Shown in pieces: positions 30,601 to 38,531 of a stretch of DNA of 64,000 bases (its first letter is position 1; each line of letters begins with the position of its first letter). The position numbers were made by a program, and so were the translations under genes. The stretch covers positions 1 to 64,000 of the forward strand of contig JASBUG010000029.1 in the NCBI GenBank assembly GCA_030148025.1. Direction: 5' to 3'. Under the pieces are notes generated by a model. It searched no databases and was not told the origin of the DNA. It saw only the letters and a list, made by a program, of their open reading frames with translations. This stretch comes from Flavobacteriaceae bacterium (GTDB taxonomy: Bacteria; Bacteroidota; Bacteroidia; Flavobacteriales; Flavobacteriaceae).

Positions 30601-32147
30601 CTTACATTTACGATGCTACAGGTGTGAAGCTTAAAAAAGTAGTTAGCACTGGGGTAACAACAGAGTATGCAGGCAATTATGTATACGAAAACGGTTCTTT
30701 GAAATTCTTTAACCACCCTGAAGGGTATATAGATGCTAGTGGTAGTGCATATGAATATGTATACCAATACAAAGACCATTTAGGGAATGTACGTTTGAGT
30801 TATAAAGATCCTAATGGGAACTATCAGCAAATTATTGATAGCGATTTTGAAAGCGATATGGACGGATGGATTCATAACATTAATACCACCTCTAATTTTG
30901 AAAATGGACGTTTAAAAGTAAATGTAGATGGTTCTTGGGAAGGGATCCGCCACGAAACACCAACACTAACAGTGGCGCCAGGAGAAGTGTATACCGCTAA
31001 AATAGTCTTTGATAAAGGGAATACACAATCTATCGTTAGGTTTTACGTACAGGAGTTTGATTCTAACGGAAATCATTTAGGCTATACCGGATTAAACTAT
31101 AATATAGCGACAGGAACAGGGTCTTATAGCTACACCGTTGGAAGTAATGTTTCTAAAATCCATTTAAGATTAGACAAAGACAATACTAACACTGGTACGC
31201 AAACTTATTTCTATGTAGATCATATAAGTTTTACAAGAGGAGCTCTTGAAATCCAGGAAGAAAACAACTACTATCCTTTTGGCTTAAAACATAAAGGGTA
31301 TAATGGGAATGTTAATTCTACTAACTTAGCACTCAAAAGAAAATTTGGAGGAAAAGAGTATCAGGATGAGCTTGGTTTAGGTTGGTATGATATTACAGCT
31401 AGAAACTATGACCCAGCTCTTGGTAGATGGATGAATTTAGACCCTCTAGCTGAGGAAATGAGAAGACATAGTCCATATAATTATGCCTTTGATAATCCAA
31501 TATTCTTTCAAGATCCTGATGGAATGAAGCCTTGCCCAACAGGTGATTGTGATGATGATATTATAAAAAAAGGAAAAGAAGCTGGCACAAAAATAATTAA
31601 TTCATTTATGAATTTTGTAAGTTCATTAACAGGGTTTGATGATAATCCAATGCCTTCAAATAAGAATAGTAATACTCAAAAGGATGAAGAAGATGGTCAA
31701 AATAAAAAAGTTGATGCTGTAGTAGATTTAGTTGATACTGTAAAAGAAAATGCAGCACCTGCTGCTAAAGGATTAACTTACATGGCTGCTACTGAAGTAA
31801 AAGAAACTGCAGAAACAGTTTCTGATGTAGCTAATGCTACTACGGTTGCTACAGGAGGGGCTAGCTTGCCAATTACGGGACCAGTAGCTAAACTTGCGGA
31901 TGGTGTAGCATCTACTGCAACGACTGTTCAAGGTACTATCCATGCAATGGAAGGCAATATTGATGAAGCTGCAAGTTTGGGAAAAGAAGCTTTAGTTAGC
32001 GCTCTTACAACATCAGCAGTTAAAAAAACAATGAAGCAGACTAAAAAATATAGTAAATTAACAAAAAAGCAAGAAGCAGTTCAATCAAAAGGATTAACTT
32101 TGTTTATGAATGTTATGACTAGTATATTTCTTACACCACATTTCTAA
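27696..32147 (+). CDS. RHS-core protein with variable C-terminal tip (putative polymorphic toxin)
   Basis: A 1483-residue exported protein with a signal peptide (about 1-21). The N-terminal region (about 25-65, VETISYYDGLGRPEQ) resembles DUF6443. A lectin-like insertion follows at about residues 75-270. YD repeats fill much of 280-1040, and a second jelly-roll/CBM-like insertion lies at about 1048-1183. The RHS-associated core follows (NNYYPFGLKHKGYN near 1189 to NPIFFQDPDGM near 1275). Residues after 1275 form a tip rich in Ala/Val and hydrophobic segments, ending in a Lys-rich stretch. In RHS systems such tips are toxins released from the shell; no known toxin motif is recognised here. Small membrane-protein genes follow within a few bases. 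Confidence 0.82.
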   Translation: MKTILYTIILMFFVTFTVAAQTTTKNYVKTTTYQVGSSTGSVANNEKVETISYYDGLGRPEQSRVKHGGGSSLSHNVIDWKNNWVLGTGTIPFFNNNGSPEENNRILGVNPHGDSAMLWECVNDSGNNGDGGWNTDYISVDNTKSYRYTVWVKRTGSNNGTTYHGTQNVNNLDGTANSNPYFWTGDLPQLNQWYLLVGVIHSSGYTGNYSGVSGVYDINGNKVISGTEFKWANTTTTSRFRSYLYYATDTSVRQYFYNPIVQILDGNESSILDIIDEKYGNDIVTPVVYDRFGRQPKQYLPYADSGTSNLNYTATSGLLTTIENYYKNNFPDDIDAINPNPFSESVYDDSPLNRVKQQGAPGEDWAIGNGHEIQFEYGTNTNEVKLFDVSLSFADDTYTPTLSLNGTYAANTLTKTITKNENWTSGNNNTIHEYKNKAGQVVLKRNYANVGGVPTPHDTYYVYDDYGNLTYVLPPKMNASTVAISTINSQLNDLGYQYKYDSRNRLVEKKIPGKGWENIVYNKLDQPIMTQDANLNAQNMWLFTKYDQFGRVAYTGEMSLNISRTSLQSTVDGVSSNYVTRVDPSITIDATTIYYTNTAYPTANITDIHTINYYDSYVDLPSGLGSTATTYYGLSSSTDTKSLPTVSKTRVLGTSNWITAVNYYDAKGQPIYVYSKNDYLSTTDIVESKYNFTGQPTEIKTRHTKAGVTITTLEKFYYDHGGRLIKQTHKINSNPEEVIVENHYDALGQLIYKEVGNTSANPLQTVDYKYNIRGWLKQINNPVNLGNDLFGFKINYNTHDHGGTKLYNGNIAETVWKTGNTDNSLKWYKYSYDALNRISSATDNTNRYNLSNITYDKNGNILSLTRKGHIVDNPISTNSSHFGTMDILTYHYDGGSNRLRKVIDAAAVDKYGFKDDAVNTASDSTNDYYYDDNGNMLSDTNKGVGVSSHISYNHLNLPTNVPVGSENISYIYDATGVKLKKVVSTGVTTEYAGNYVYENGSLKFFNHPEGYIDASGSAYEYVYQYKDHLGNVRLSYKDPNGNYQQIIDSDFESDMDGWIHNINTTSNFENGRLKVNVDGSWEGIRHETPTLTVAPGEVYTAKIVFDKGNTQSIVRFYVQEFDSNGNHLGYTGLNYNIATGTGSYSYTVGSNVSKIHLRLDKDNTNTGTQTYFYVDHISFTRGALEIQEENNYYPFGLKHKGYNGNVNSTNLALKRKFGGKEYQDELGLGWYDITARNYDPALGRWMNLDPLAEEMRRHSPYNYAFDNPIFFQDPDGMKPCPTGDCDDDIIKKGKEAGTKIINSFMNFVSSLTGFDDNPMPSNKNSNTQKDEEDGQNKKVDAVVDLVDTVKENAAPAAKGLTYMAATEVKETAETVSDVANATTVATGGASLPITGPVAKLADGVASTATTVQGTIHAMEGNIDEAASLGKEALVSALTTSAVKKTMKQTKKYSKLTKKQEAVQSKGLTLFMNVMTSIFLTPHF
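31260..31304 (+). repeat. RHS-core repeat, copy 1
   Basis: 45 nt encoding the core segment ENNYYPFGLKHKGYN. It recurs at 45084-45128 in the same orientation with a single mismatch (31277 versus 45101). It marks the upstream homology shared by both tip cassettes. Confidence 0.9.
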
Positions 32148-32150
32148 TTT

Positions 32151-32372
32151 ATGAAAGAAAGAATCGGAGAATTTCTTCAAGCAAATCCAGTTATGGCTGG
32201 TTTAATATTTATAATTATAGGCCTTATTTTTCTCCTATTTAGGTTAGGCAAGAATAATTCTTTTAAAATGAAAGACCATAGATATATATCATGGAGGCTA
32301 TTAGTTAAAACATGGGGTGTTATTGTTATGTTTATCCTGATGGGTTTGATTATAATTATTAATAATATTTAA
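32151..32372 (+). CDS. Small membrane protein behind the RHS tip, candidate immunity component
   Basis: A 73-residue protein with two hydrophobic segments (about residues 15-30 and 55-71). It starts 3 nt after the RHS stop and is followed 1 nt later by another membrane protein. No family is recognised. Its position directly behind a variable RHS tip is where the cognate immunity gene is expected. A membrane-located immunity protein would fit a toxin acting on the membrane, but that is inference. Confidence 0.6.
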   Translation: MKERIGEFLQANPVMAGLIFIIIGLIFLLFRLGKNNSFKMKDHRYISWRLLVKTWGVIVMFILMGLIIIINNI

Positions 32373-32373
32373 T

Positions 32374-32754
32374 ATGAAAAGTAGAGTTTATTTTGAGAAC
32401 AAGAATTTTAGAGTTTTTCTAATAAGCTATTTGTTATTGTTGATCCTTTATAATGGATATAACGTTGTTTTTAACTTTCCAAATGGATGGTCTCCAGCTA
32501 TTATAAACATGGTGATTTTAATTTTAGTAATGGCTAAAAGTAAATACTTGAAAAACATATTAAGAATTTGGAGTGGAATTTTTTTAGTGTTTTTCCCATT
32601 AATGCAAGTGATATCTTCATTATTTAAATTCTTTCTTGATGGTGAAGCTTTTTATGGAGTAAGCTTCTTAATGGCATTATTTTTTATAATTGTTGGTGTA
32701 ATTATTTTTACGATGTCAAAAACAGTGAAGAATATAAAAAACAACTCCAATTAG
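32374..32754 (+). CDS. Polytopic membrane protein, candidate RHS immunity protein
   Basis: A 126-residue protein with four predicted membrane segments (about 12-28, 42-57, 64-82, 93-113) and short loops; family not recognised. It is the last gene of the first tip cassette. Its TAG stop (32752-32754) lies at the very edge of the 3' repeat shared with the orphan cassette, which supports its being part of the exchangeable tip-immunity unit. Confidence 0.6.
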   Translation: MKSRVYFENKNFRVFLISYLLLLILYNGYNVVFNFPNGWSPAIINMVILILVMAKSKYLKNILRIWSGIFLVFFPLMQVISSLFKFFLDGEAFYGVSFLMALFFIIVGVIIFTMSKTVKNIKNNSN

Positions 32755-32958
32755 TGGATGACATTTTAAGATGTTTTAACTAATTAAATAATAAAAGCAG
32801 GTATATTTAGGTATATCTGCTTTGTTTTATAATGGAAGACATTAAACAAGAATATAGAGTACAAATAACCATGTATGCTGGTCATAAGATTAGTTTAGGT
32901 GATGATACCTATGTAGAATTAAAATTTAACTACAAAGATGTATATATGTTACTATGGG
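32749..32958 (+). repeat. Cassette 3' repeat, copy 1 (about 210 nt)
   Basis: Homologous to 47051-47251 in the same orientation. Of this, 81 nt are identical (32817-32897 and 47115-47195). It starts in the stop codon region of the immunity gene and runs through a terminator-like hairpin into the first 42 codons of the next gene. Confidence 0.9.
32793..32828 (+). terminator. Terminator-like hairpin in the cassette repeat
   Basis: AAAAGCAG and CTGCTTT close a stem that continues through TATA/TATA around TTTAGG, followed by GTTTT. It lies after the immunity gene stop and before the next start, so it probably ends the RHS cassette transcript. The same structure is at 47091-47126. Confidence 0.6.
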
Positions 32959-33149
32959 AATTAGATATCATCGTAGGTAATCAAAAAACATTAAGTAGTA
33001 CTAAACCAACTCATGCTATTGTAAAATGTAGATTACCAATTGAAGAAACAGGGAAAGTAAATTTAGGAGATAAGTTTAGTATAATAGACCATGATTATCC
33101 TAAGAAAATTGGTAAAGGACATATTATTGAGATTGTGAAGCAAGAGTGA
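32832..33149 (+). CDS. Conserved cassette-flanking protein, EF-Tu C-terminal-like
   Basis: A 105-residue cytoplasmic protein without signal peptide or membrane segment. The arrangement KPTHAIVKCRLPIEETGKVNLGD, then a short gap, then KKIGKGHIIEI is reminiscent of the third domain of translation factor EF-Tu, where a similar beta-barrel ends in G-x-T-V-G-x-G. The similarity is judged by eye and weak. A truncated, frameshifted copy lies at 47130-47251 behind the orphan tip, so the gene is part of the flanking homology rather than cassette-specific. Confidence 0.55.
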   Translation: MEDIKQEYRVQITMYAGHKISLGDDTYVELKFNYKDVYMLLWELDIIVGNQKTLSSTKPTHAIVKCRLPIEETGKVNLGDKFSIIDHDYPKKIGKGHIIEIVKQE

Positions 33150-33227
33150 GTGTTATTTAGATTTGTTTACTTTATATTAATAGTAAATGGTTTTTGAAAT
33201 GGTGAGAACGAGAGTGTCAAAATACAT

Positions 33228-33372
33228 AAAAACATGTTTTAGTTTTTTGATATAGTTTCGTGAACTTTCATCAGTTTTAAGAAACACTGAAATTTCACAT
33301 TATGTGAACTTTTGCCATCATTAATGTGAATTATTACGCATTTAATACACATTATTTGTATTAATGATGCTA
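33228..33372. repeat. Cluster of palindromes at the left island edge
   Basis: Within 145 nt there are AAAACATGTTTT near 33228, TTTCACATTATGTGAA near 33293, CATCATTAAT (33316-33325) facing ATTAATGATG (33360-33369), and TTAATACA facing TGTATTAA (33342-33364). There is no gene here. Such density suggests protein-binding or recombination sites, but this is not proven. Confidence 0.45.
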
Positions 33373-33383
33373 ATAATTTAGAA

Positions 33384-33599
33384 TCAGATTTTTTTTATAT
33401 CTACAGGTAATACTTGTAAACTGTCAATGTCACAATCAAAATTCATTAAAACCTTAATTAAGTTTCGTGTATTTTGAATTAGTTTTTTGAACACATTAGG
33501 TTTTTTTAAAAAAGGGAATAGAATTACAAACAACATTCCTAGCACGAAAGAAACTCCGTCTGAAAGAAGATTGATAAGGATGTCTTTTAGTAACTCCAT
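33384..33599 (-). CDS. Small predicted membrane protein
   Basis: A 71-residue protein with one strong hydrophobic segment (about residues 14-30, GVSFVLGMLFVILFPFL) followed by a basic region and an acidic tail. No homologue is recognised. It is the only sizeable reading frame in this 800-nt stretch. CATATTTG (minus strand, 33605-33612) is close to a -7 box and would give an almost leaderless mRNA. It may be real or may be chance. Confidence 0.4.
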   Translation of the reverse strand: MELLKDILINLLSDGVSFVLGMLFVILFPFLKKPNVFKKLIQNTRNLIKVLMNFDCDIDSLQVLPVDIKKI

Positions 33600-33990
33600 C
33601 TATTTCAAATATGTAAAAATTACACCTGTTTATTAATTTGACCTAATATATTTATTCGACTATTTTACTAAACTTACAGTAAGAGAAAACGTCAAAAACC
33701 CGATTAAAAAGTGTACAATTTCGTATACTACAAAGTTTGCTTTTTTGAGAATGATTTGCATATACAAGTACAAACAAAATTATAATAATGAACGCAAATG
33801 TTAATTGAAAAAATCACCATAAAAGTAAGATGCAATATCAAATATAGTAAAAAAATAAATTTTAAAGAAGTATAAAAAAATAAATTAATTAGATGTAAAT
33901 TGTTAATTTGCAGGCATATAGAGCATTTCTTTCAATTTAAGTTATTTTATTATATTTGAATCTCCTTAAGAGTTATTTTATAATAACTAT
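33600..33990. other. Gene-free AT-rich stretch with a promoter for the membrane-protein pair
   Basis: No coding frame is seen. TATATTTG at 33951-33958 matches the TAnnTTTG -7 box on the plus strand, 33 nt before the next ATG. The rest is low-complexity A/T sequence. Confidence 0.45.
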
Positions 33991-34362
33991 ATGTCAAGAA
34001 ATGAAAAGAGCCGGAAAAGGAATAATTCCTTTCGACCTAACATGTGGGGTTTTTTAAGAGATGTTATAATTGCTGCCTTAGATAAAGGCCAATTACCCGT
34101 GATGTTTATAGGATTGTACATTCTAATATTTTTTCTCAAATTTCCAAGTGATCAATTAAAACCATTTTTCTTTGATATAATAAATCACGACAATTTCGTT
34201 AATATACTAGGTTGGTTTGGTTTTGTATCAGTTAGTATCGTTAGTTTTTACATAAATAGACGACAAAGAAGGTTACACAATATTGAGATGTCAAGGGTTA
34301 CTGAAGAAAAAAGAATTTTACATGAACAATTAATTAAAAGAAAATTGCCAACCAGTACTTAA
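33991..34362 (+). CDS. Unrecognised membrane protein, first of a pair
   Basis: A 123-residue protein: a strongly basic N-terminus (SRNEKSRKRNN), two hydrophobic segments (about 36-50 and 72-88), then a basic, coiled-coil-like C-terminal tail. The topology suggests both termini in the cytoplasm. It is followed 2 nt later by another membrane protein, so the two are translationally linked. A TAnnTTTG box lies 33 nt upstream. No family or function is recognised. Confidence 0.65.
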   Translation: MSRNEKSRKRNNSFRPNMWGFLRDVIIAALDKGQLPVMFIGLYILIFFLKFPSDQLKPFFFDIINHDNFVNILGWFGFVSVSIVSFYINRRQRRLHNIEMSRVTEEKRILHEQLIKRKLPTST

Positions 34363-34364
34363 TT

Positions 34365-34928
34365 ATGAAAACTTTAATATTTCTATTCTTATTTTTCGGA
34401 CTTTATCATTTTATTTATGAAAGTGTTATAGCTCCGTCGTTGCGTCTAACTCTTAGATATAATTATTTTGCTTTAAGAGATAAGTTGAGAAACCTTGAAA
34501 TTAATGGTGAAGTAGATGGAAAAGATCTTGAACTTATTGAATTACTTGATAAATCTATTTGTAATATAATTAATAATATATCATACATTAGTTTTGGGAG
34601 TTATTATACAATTTATCATAGATTGGTACGAGATAGTAATAAATTTAAAACTTTTTCTGAAAGAAAGAAAATGATGATTGAAGGTGCTCAGAATGCTGAA
34701 TTAAAAGGAGTTGCTAAGGAAATGAGTAATCTTTCTTTAAAAGCATTATTTATTAATAATGGAGCTTGGTTTATTTATTTAATAATTCCTGCAATTATTG
34801 TGGTTGTAATTGCTTATATATCTATGCAGATGGGTAAATTAATTGATCATTTTAGGATAATTAGTGATAGGTTATTTTATAGTTCTAATTTAAGAAATGG
34901 AAATAATTTTCCTGCTAGGACAGCATAA
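34365..34928 (+). CDS. Unrecognised membrane protein, second of a pair
   Basis: A 187-residue protein with an N-terminal hydrophobic segment (about 3-18), a soluble middle part of about 110 residues with charged helices (RDKLRNLEINGEVDGKDLELIELL), and a second membrane segment (about 133-154). It probably works with the 123-residue protein encoded 2 nt upstream. A clear terminator follows. The function is unknown; it may be cargo of the island. Confidence 0.65.
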   Translation: MKTLIFLFLFFGLYHFIYESVIAPSLRLTLRYNYFALRDKLRNLEINGEVDGKDLELIELLDKSICNIINNISYISFGSYYTIYHRLVRDSNKFKTFSERKKMMIEGAQNAELKGVAKEMSNLSLKALFINNGAWFIYLIIPAIIVVVIAYISMQMGKLIDHFRIISDRLFYSSNLRNGNNFPARTA

Positions 34929-34980
34929 GTCAATAATGTCTTAAATTAGACATAATACATTAAATTTAAATTATTGAGAA

Positions 34981-35011
34981 AACAGCAACTGTTACATTTG
35001 CTGTTTTTTTT
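34981..35011 (+). terminator. Terminator of the membrane-protein pair
   Basis: AACAGCAA (34981-34988) pairs with TTGCTGTT (34998-35005), followed by an uninterrupted T-run. It separates the pair from the next gene. Confidence 0.8.
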
Positions 35012-35056
35012 ATTCTAACTTTTGAACTGTCAATTTTATATTTTCTATTTTTAAAT

Positions 35057-35941
35057 ATGATTGATTATTTAAAGGAGTTTTATAATGAAGAATTTCGAGG
35101 TTATGATTCATTAGATTTAGAAGATTTAATTTTTAACTACAAAGAAAATTGTAAAAACTATTTTAAAAACAATGGCTATCCCGACGAGTTAAGAGACTAT
35201 TTTGAGTTTTTAAGGCTTATACATTATCGCAATAATGTCTTATGGATTAGTATTCATGAAAAGTTCAAATTTTCCACACGGGATAAGTTTGATAACTTAA
35301 CTTCTCTATTTTATGATTATCAATTTATTTTAACAGTATTACAAAATAATCTACAAGTACTACATAAAATTTTATCAGAGGGCTTCGAGTATCAGTCTGT
35401 TCTAATTTTAAGAAATCATCTTGAACTATTAGAGTTGACGCTTAGTATTTTTGGAGATGAGAATCAATACAAGCTCTACAAGGAAGTAATTCAATCAAAA
35501 GAAGGAGAATCTAATAGAACTATGAAATTCAGTACGACTCAAAAAGTCAACAACAAAATATTAAATCCTTATAAAGGCAAACCAGGGTATGAATATTATA
35601 AAGGATTTTATGATGATTTCAAAGATATTAAATCGAAGTATTATGATAAGTTTTCTTCAGTAAGTCATCCAAATAGAACTAATGTTATTTTAGGAGCTTA
35701 TGCATTAACAGAAGATGAATACCTTGAGTGTAATATAGGAGGAAAGATAGGGATGAGTACTAAGAATATATTAGAGGATTTAATACACATAGAAATGCTT
35801 TCATTTAATAGTATTCTTACTATACAGATTGAATTGCATAAAATGAGTTTTAATAAGTATGGAGAAAACTCTTCGAAGCTAACTTTTTTAGTTACTAGTG
35901 CTTGGAGTATCTACAATAACAAATTAAAAAGTTTAATGTAA
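35057..35941 (+). CDS. Hypothetical protein, mostly helical
   Basis: A 294-residue cytoplasmic protein without signal or membrane segments. A central motif QSVLILRNHLELLELTLSIF (about 117-136) followed later by YDKFSSVSHPNR recalls the helical DUF5677-like proteins in which an R-x-x-x-E and an S-x-x-x-H motif recur; this resemblance is by eye only. It stands alone between a terminator and the convergent recombinase pair. The codon usage is AT-rich like its neighbours. The function is unknown. Confidence 0.65.
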   Translation: MIDYLKEFYNEEFRGYDSLDLEDLIFNYKENCKNYFKNNGYPDELRDYFEFLRLIHYRNNVLWISIHEKFKFSTRDKFDNLTSLFYDYQFILTVLQNNLQVLHKILSEGFEYQSVLILRNHLELLELTLSIFGDENQYKLYKEVIQSKEGESNRTMKFSTTQKVNNKILNPYKGKPGYEYYKGFYDDFKDIKSKYYDKFSSVSHPNRTNVILGAYALTEDEYLECNIGGKIGMSTKNILEDLIHIEMLSFNSILTIQIELHKMSFNKYGENSSKLTFLVTSAWSIYNNKLKSLM

Positions 35942-35998
35942 ATGCTTTCAAGTCAGTACCAACAGACCTTCTCAATTTCAGTTATCGTAACAAAATAA

Positions 35999-36850
35999 TT
36001 ACATCGGATGAAACTTAATTACACTATTCTTCAGGTGTTGTAAGTCTTTTGACAAGTAAGATTCAGTACTACTAATGTATTTGTGTCCCGCATAGTATTG
36101 TACGGTTCTTAGATCATGTGTTTTCAACCAATTTTTAATCACAGATGTTCTTATCAAGCGAAGATTAGGTTGATACGGCAGTTTTGGCAGTTTCTTGTTG
36201 AGTTGATTGAGAATACTTCGTGTACTGTTTTTGTTTTTAGAAGTTACAATTAACGCTTGTTCCTTGGAGTTACTAACCATTTCGTTTCTAGTAACTGTCA
36301 AGTACTTACTTAATAGTAGAACCTGTTTAATATCCAAAGGCAATACCCTTTTATTACTATTGTTACTTTGTTTGATTGTCAATGTCAGTTTATCGAGATT
36401 AATATCTTCAACATAAATATTCTTGACTTCGTGAGATTGTATTCCTTGAAAAATGAATAATCCCAACAGTACTTTATCTCTTATCTCGATATTAGACGTA
36501 TTCGGATAACTATCGTATATGTGATGTAATTGTTCACGTGAAAGTGTTTTGGAACTAATAAGTGTTGGTTGTCTTTTGATATGAAGTTTGACTGGATTGT
36601 ATTGTACATTTCTATAGTTGAAGTAATGACGTAAAGCTACCAAATGAAGATTGACCGATGTGTCGTTATTGTTACGTCTTAGATATTTGATATACGTTAA
36701 TATCTCTTTATAGTCTATAGAGAAATCTTCGCTTTCTTCGCATTCGGCTATATCTTTATACGTAAGAAACTTTGTTGCCAAATAACAATATGTAGTTACT
36801 GTACTTTCAGTAAAGTGTTTCTGTTGTAGATATGATTTAAAACCACTCAT
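35999..36850 (-). CDS. Tyrosine-recombinase homologue with degenerate active site
   Basis: A 283-residue protein with the two-domain layout of XerC/D-type recombinases: an N-terminal SAM-like core-binding domain (about 1-95) and a catalytic-domain fold. The active site is incomplete. The first Arg is replaced (GIQSHEV, Gln138), and the His of HxxR is Arg231 (LRLIRTS), while Arg234, His256 (AGHKYIS) and Tyr265 remain. Its start overlaps the stop of the intact recombinase by 4 nt. It is probably a structural or regulatory partner in a hetero-complex, or it is decaying. The first reading is favoured because the frame is intact. Confidence 0.85.
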   Translation of the reverse strand: MSGFKSYLQQKHFTESTVTTYCYLATKFLTYKDIAECEESEDFSIDYKEILTYIKYLRRNNNDTSVNLHLVALRHYFNYRNVQYNPVKLHIKRQPTLISSKTLSREQLHHIYDSYPNTSNIEIRDKVLLGLFIFQGIQSHEVKNIYVEDINLDKLTLTIKQSNNSNKRVLPLDIKQVLLLSKYLTVTRNEMVSNSKEQALIVTSKNKNSTRSILNQLNKKLPKLPYQPNLRLIRTSVIKNWLKTHDLRTVQYYAGHKYISSTESYLSKDLQHLKNSVIKFHPM

Positions 36851-37716
36851 AATTTATCTACGATATGGGTATATATCTGTGTTGATTCTAAAGAACTATG
36901 ACCGAGAAACTCACTAATATCATAGATTGACATTTGTTGTTGTAAAAAATGAGTTGCAATACTGTGTCGTAATGTATGAAGTCCGACTTTGTCTGTTATT
37001 CCAGCTCGTTTACAAAGTGTATTCAATCTCAACTGTAGTGCTTGTGCTTTTACTTTCTCACCCTTGTAACTGATAAGAAGTGTATTTCTGAATTTGTGTT
37101 TACGATTGAGTCGTCGTCTTCCAATGTTAATGTATTCTCTAAGATATTGATGTGTGCTTTGAGTAAACGGAACATAGCGTTGTTTGCCTCCTTTACCCTT
37201 TCTAACAAATAATACATTGTTATCAAAATCAATATCACTTAACTGTACATGTAGTGCTTCACTACGTCTAAGTCCACAACTGTAATACAACGATAACATT
37301 GCTTTATCTCTATAGCCTAGTTTGGTATTATCACATACTTCAAACAATTGTTTGACTTGATTTATTGTTAAGATGTTCTTTTCAGGAGTATCAACTTTTA
37401 GATAAGTTAGATGTTCTGTGTTGAGATCAATATTGTTTACTTGAAACAAGAACTTACTAAAACGTTTTAATGAAATGATGTAACCGTTGATATGGGAATG
37501 ACTCAGTTTGTTTTGTGTTCTTACACTGGTAGTGTTTCTCAAATGATCTACAAACAACAACACATCATCTTTAGATAACTGTTTGATAGGTTTATCACAG
37601 TATTCCAAGAAGTGAGTAATCATATTTGGAGAATTATAACATACAATATGACTATATCCAATGGTAATTAGATACTGTGTAAACTCTTTGATGATATTGT
37701 TATAATGACTGTCCAA
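36847..37716 (-). CDS. Tyrosine recombinase/integrase
   Basis: A 289-residue site-specific recombinase. The core-binding domain covers about residues 1-105. The catalytic domain has the full set: Arg150 (SCGLRRSEA), a Lys in RKGKGGKQR (about 172-180), His247-x-x-Arg250 (LHTLRHS), His273 (FLGHSS) and nucleophile Tyr282. It overlaps the gene of the degenerate homologue by 4 nt, so the two are coupled. It lies 55 nt downstream of a serine recombinase on the same strand. It probably integrates, excises or rearranges the island. Confidence 0.92.
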   Translation of the reverse strand: MDSHYNNIIKEFTQYLITIGYSHIVCYNSPNMITHFLEYCDKPIKQLSKDDVLLFVDHLRNTTSVRTQNKLSHSHINGYIISLKRFSKFLFQVNNIDLNTEHLTYLKVDTPEKNILTINQVKQLFEVCDNTKLGYRDKAMLSLYYSCGLRRSEALHVQLSDIDFDNNVLFVRKGKGGKQRYVPFTQSTHQYLREYINIGRRRLNRKHKFRNTLLISYKGEKVKAQALQLRLNTLCKRAGITDKVGLHTLRHSIATHFLQQQMSIYDISEFLGHSSLESTQIYTHIVDKL

Positions 37717-37771
37717 AAAAACGTAGGATTATTTGGGACGATAATCGCCCAATTAATTACCACTAAATATG

Positions 37772-38326
37772 CTATGCGACATTTCGGTTTTTCACAGGAG
37801 GATTATTTGGACTGGATTTCATACGAATACTTCTTAGTAAATATCCAGTTTTACTTCTTGACGATTTGTCTTTGCTTCCTCTTGGACGACCAAGTGTTTT
37901 TCCTTGTTTTTTTGCTCTAGCTAATCCCTCTAGTGTTCTTTGGCGAATAAACTCTCTTTCTAATTCAGCAAAAGCACTTAGAATTGTAAAGTATAGTTTC
38001 CCTGTTGGAGATGTGAAGTCAATGTTTTCTTTGTAGCTGTAAAATTCAATACCCTTATTTACCAGTTCGTTGATTTCTAAAATTAGTTCTGTACAACTTC
38101 TAGCCCAACGATCTAACTTATAAACTAACAGTCCGTCATACTTCTTTTTTCGAAGATCATTTAACAGTTGTTTTTTGATTGGTCTTGTCTTACGAGTGGA
38201 TTTAACTTCTTCAAATACAACAAATTTAAAACCCATTGATGTTGCAAAACGTTCTAAGGCTAGGACCTGATTAAGAGTTGTTTGTTGTGTAGTACTTACA
38301 CGGGTGTAGATTGCGATTGTTTTCAT
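37772..38326 (-). CDS. Small serine recombinase (resolvase/invertase type)
   Basis: A 184-residue protein with an N-terminal catalytic domain: the nucleophile Ser11 lies in YTRVSTTQQ, and KLDRWARS and the long dimerisation helix (FAELEREFIRQRTLEGLARAK) are present. The C-terminal DNA-binding part is short, with GRPRGS and basic residues. The ATG at 38326 is chosen because the family starts at the first strand (MKTIAIYTRVS); an upstream ATG at 38353 would only add nine unsupported residues. It may resolve replication co-integrates or invert DNA. Confidence 0.88.
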   Translation of the reverse strand: MKTIAIYTRVSTTQQTTLNQVLALERFATSMGFKFVVFEEVKSTRKTRPIKKQLLNDLRKKKYDGLLVYKLDRWARSCTELILEINELVNKGIEFYSYKENIDFTSPTGKLYFTILSAFAELEREFIRQRTLEGLARAKKQGKTLGRPRGSKDKSSRSKTGYLLRSIRMKSSPNNPPVKNRNVA

Positions 38327-38424
38327 GTTACGATTATTTTTGGTAACCGTCATGATTAAATCGACAGGAGAGTACTCAAAAAGATAATTATTAGTTATTT
38401 CACATCATTACATATGTGCTATAA

Positions 38425-38460
38425 CAAAAACAGTCCGACGATCTAATCGCCAGACTGTTA
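38425..38460 (-). terminator. Terminator downstream of the primase/helicase gene
   Basis: On the minus strand AACAGTC and GACTGTT close a stem with an inner CGAT/ATCG stem, followed by TTTTTG. It lies about 70 nt after the stop of the primase/helicase gene and before the serine recombinase start. Confidence 0.65.
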
Positions 38461-38531
38461 TTTTGCACTTAATTAAATAGTGCCTATAATTTGTATTTTC
38501 CTATTCAATAGAAAAATTGAAAAAACACAAC

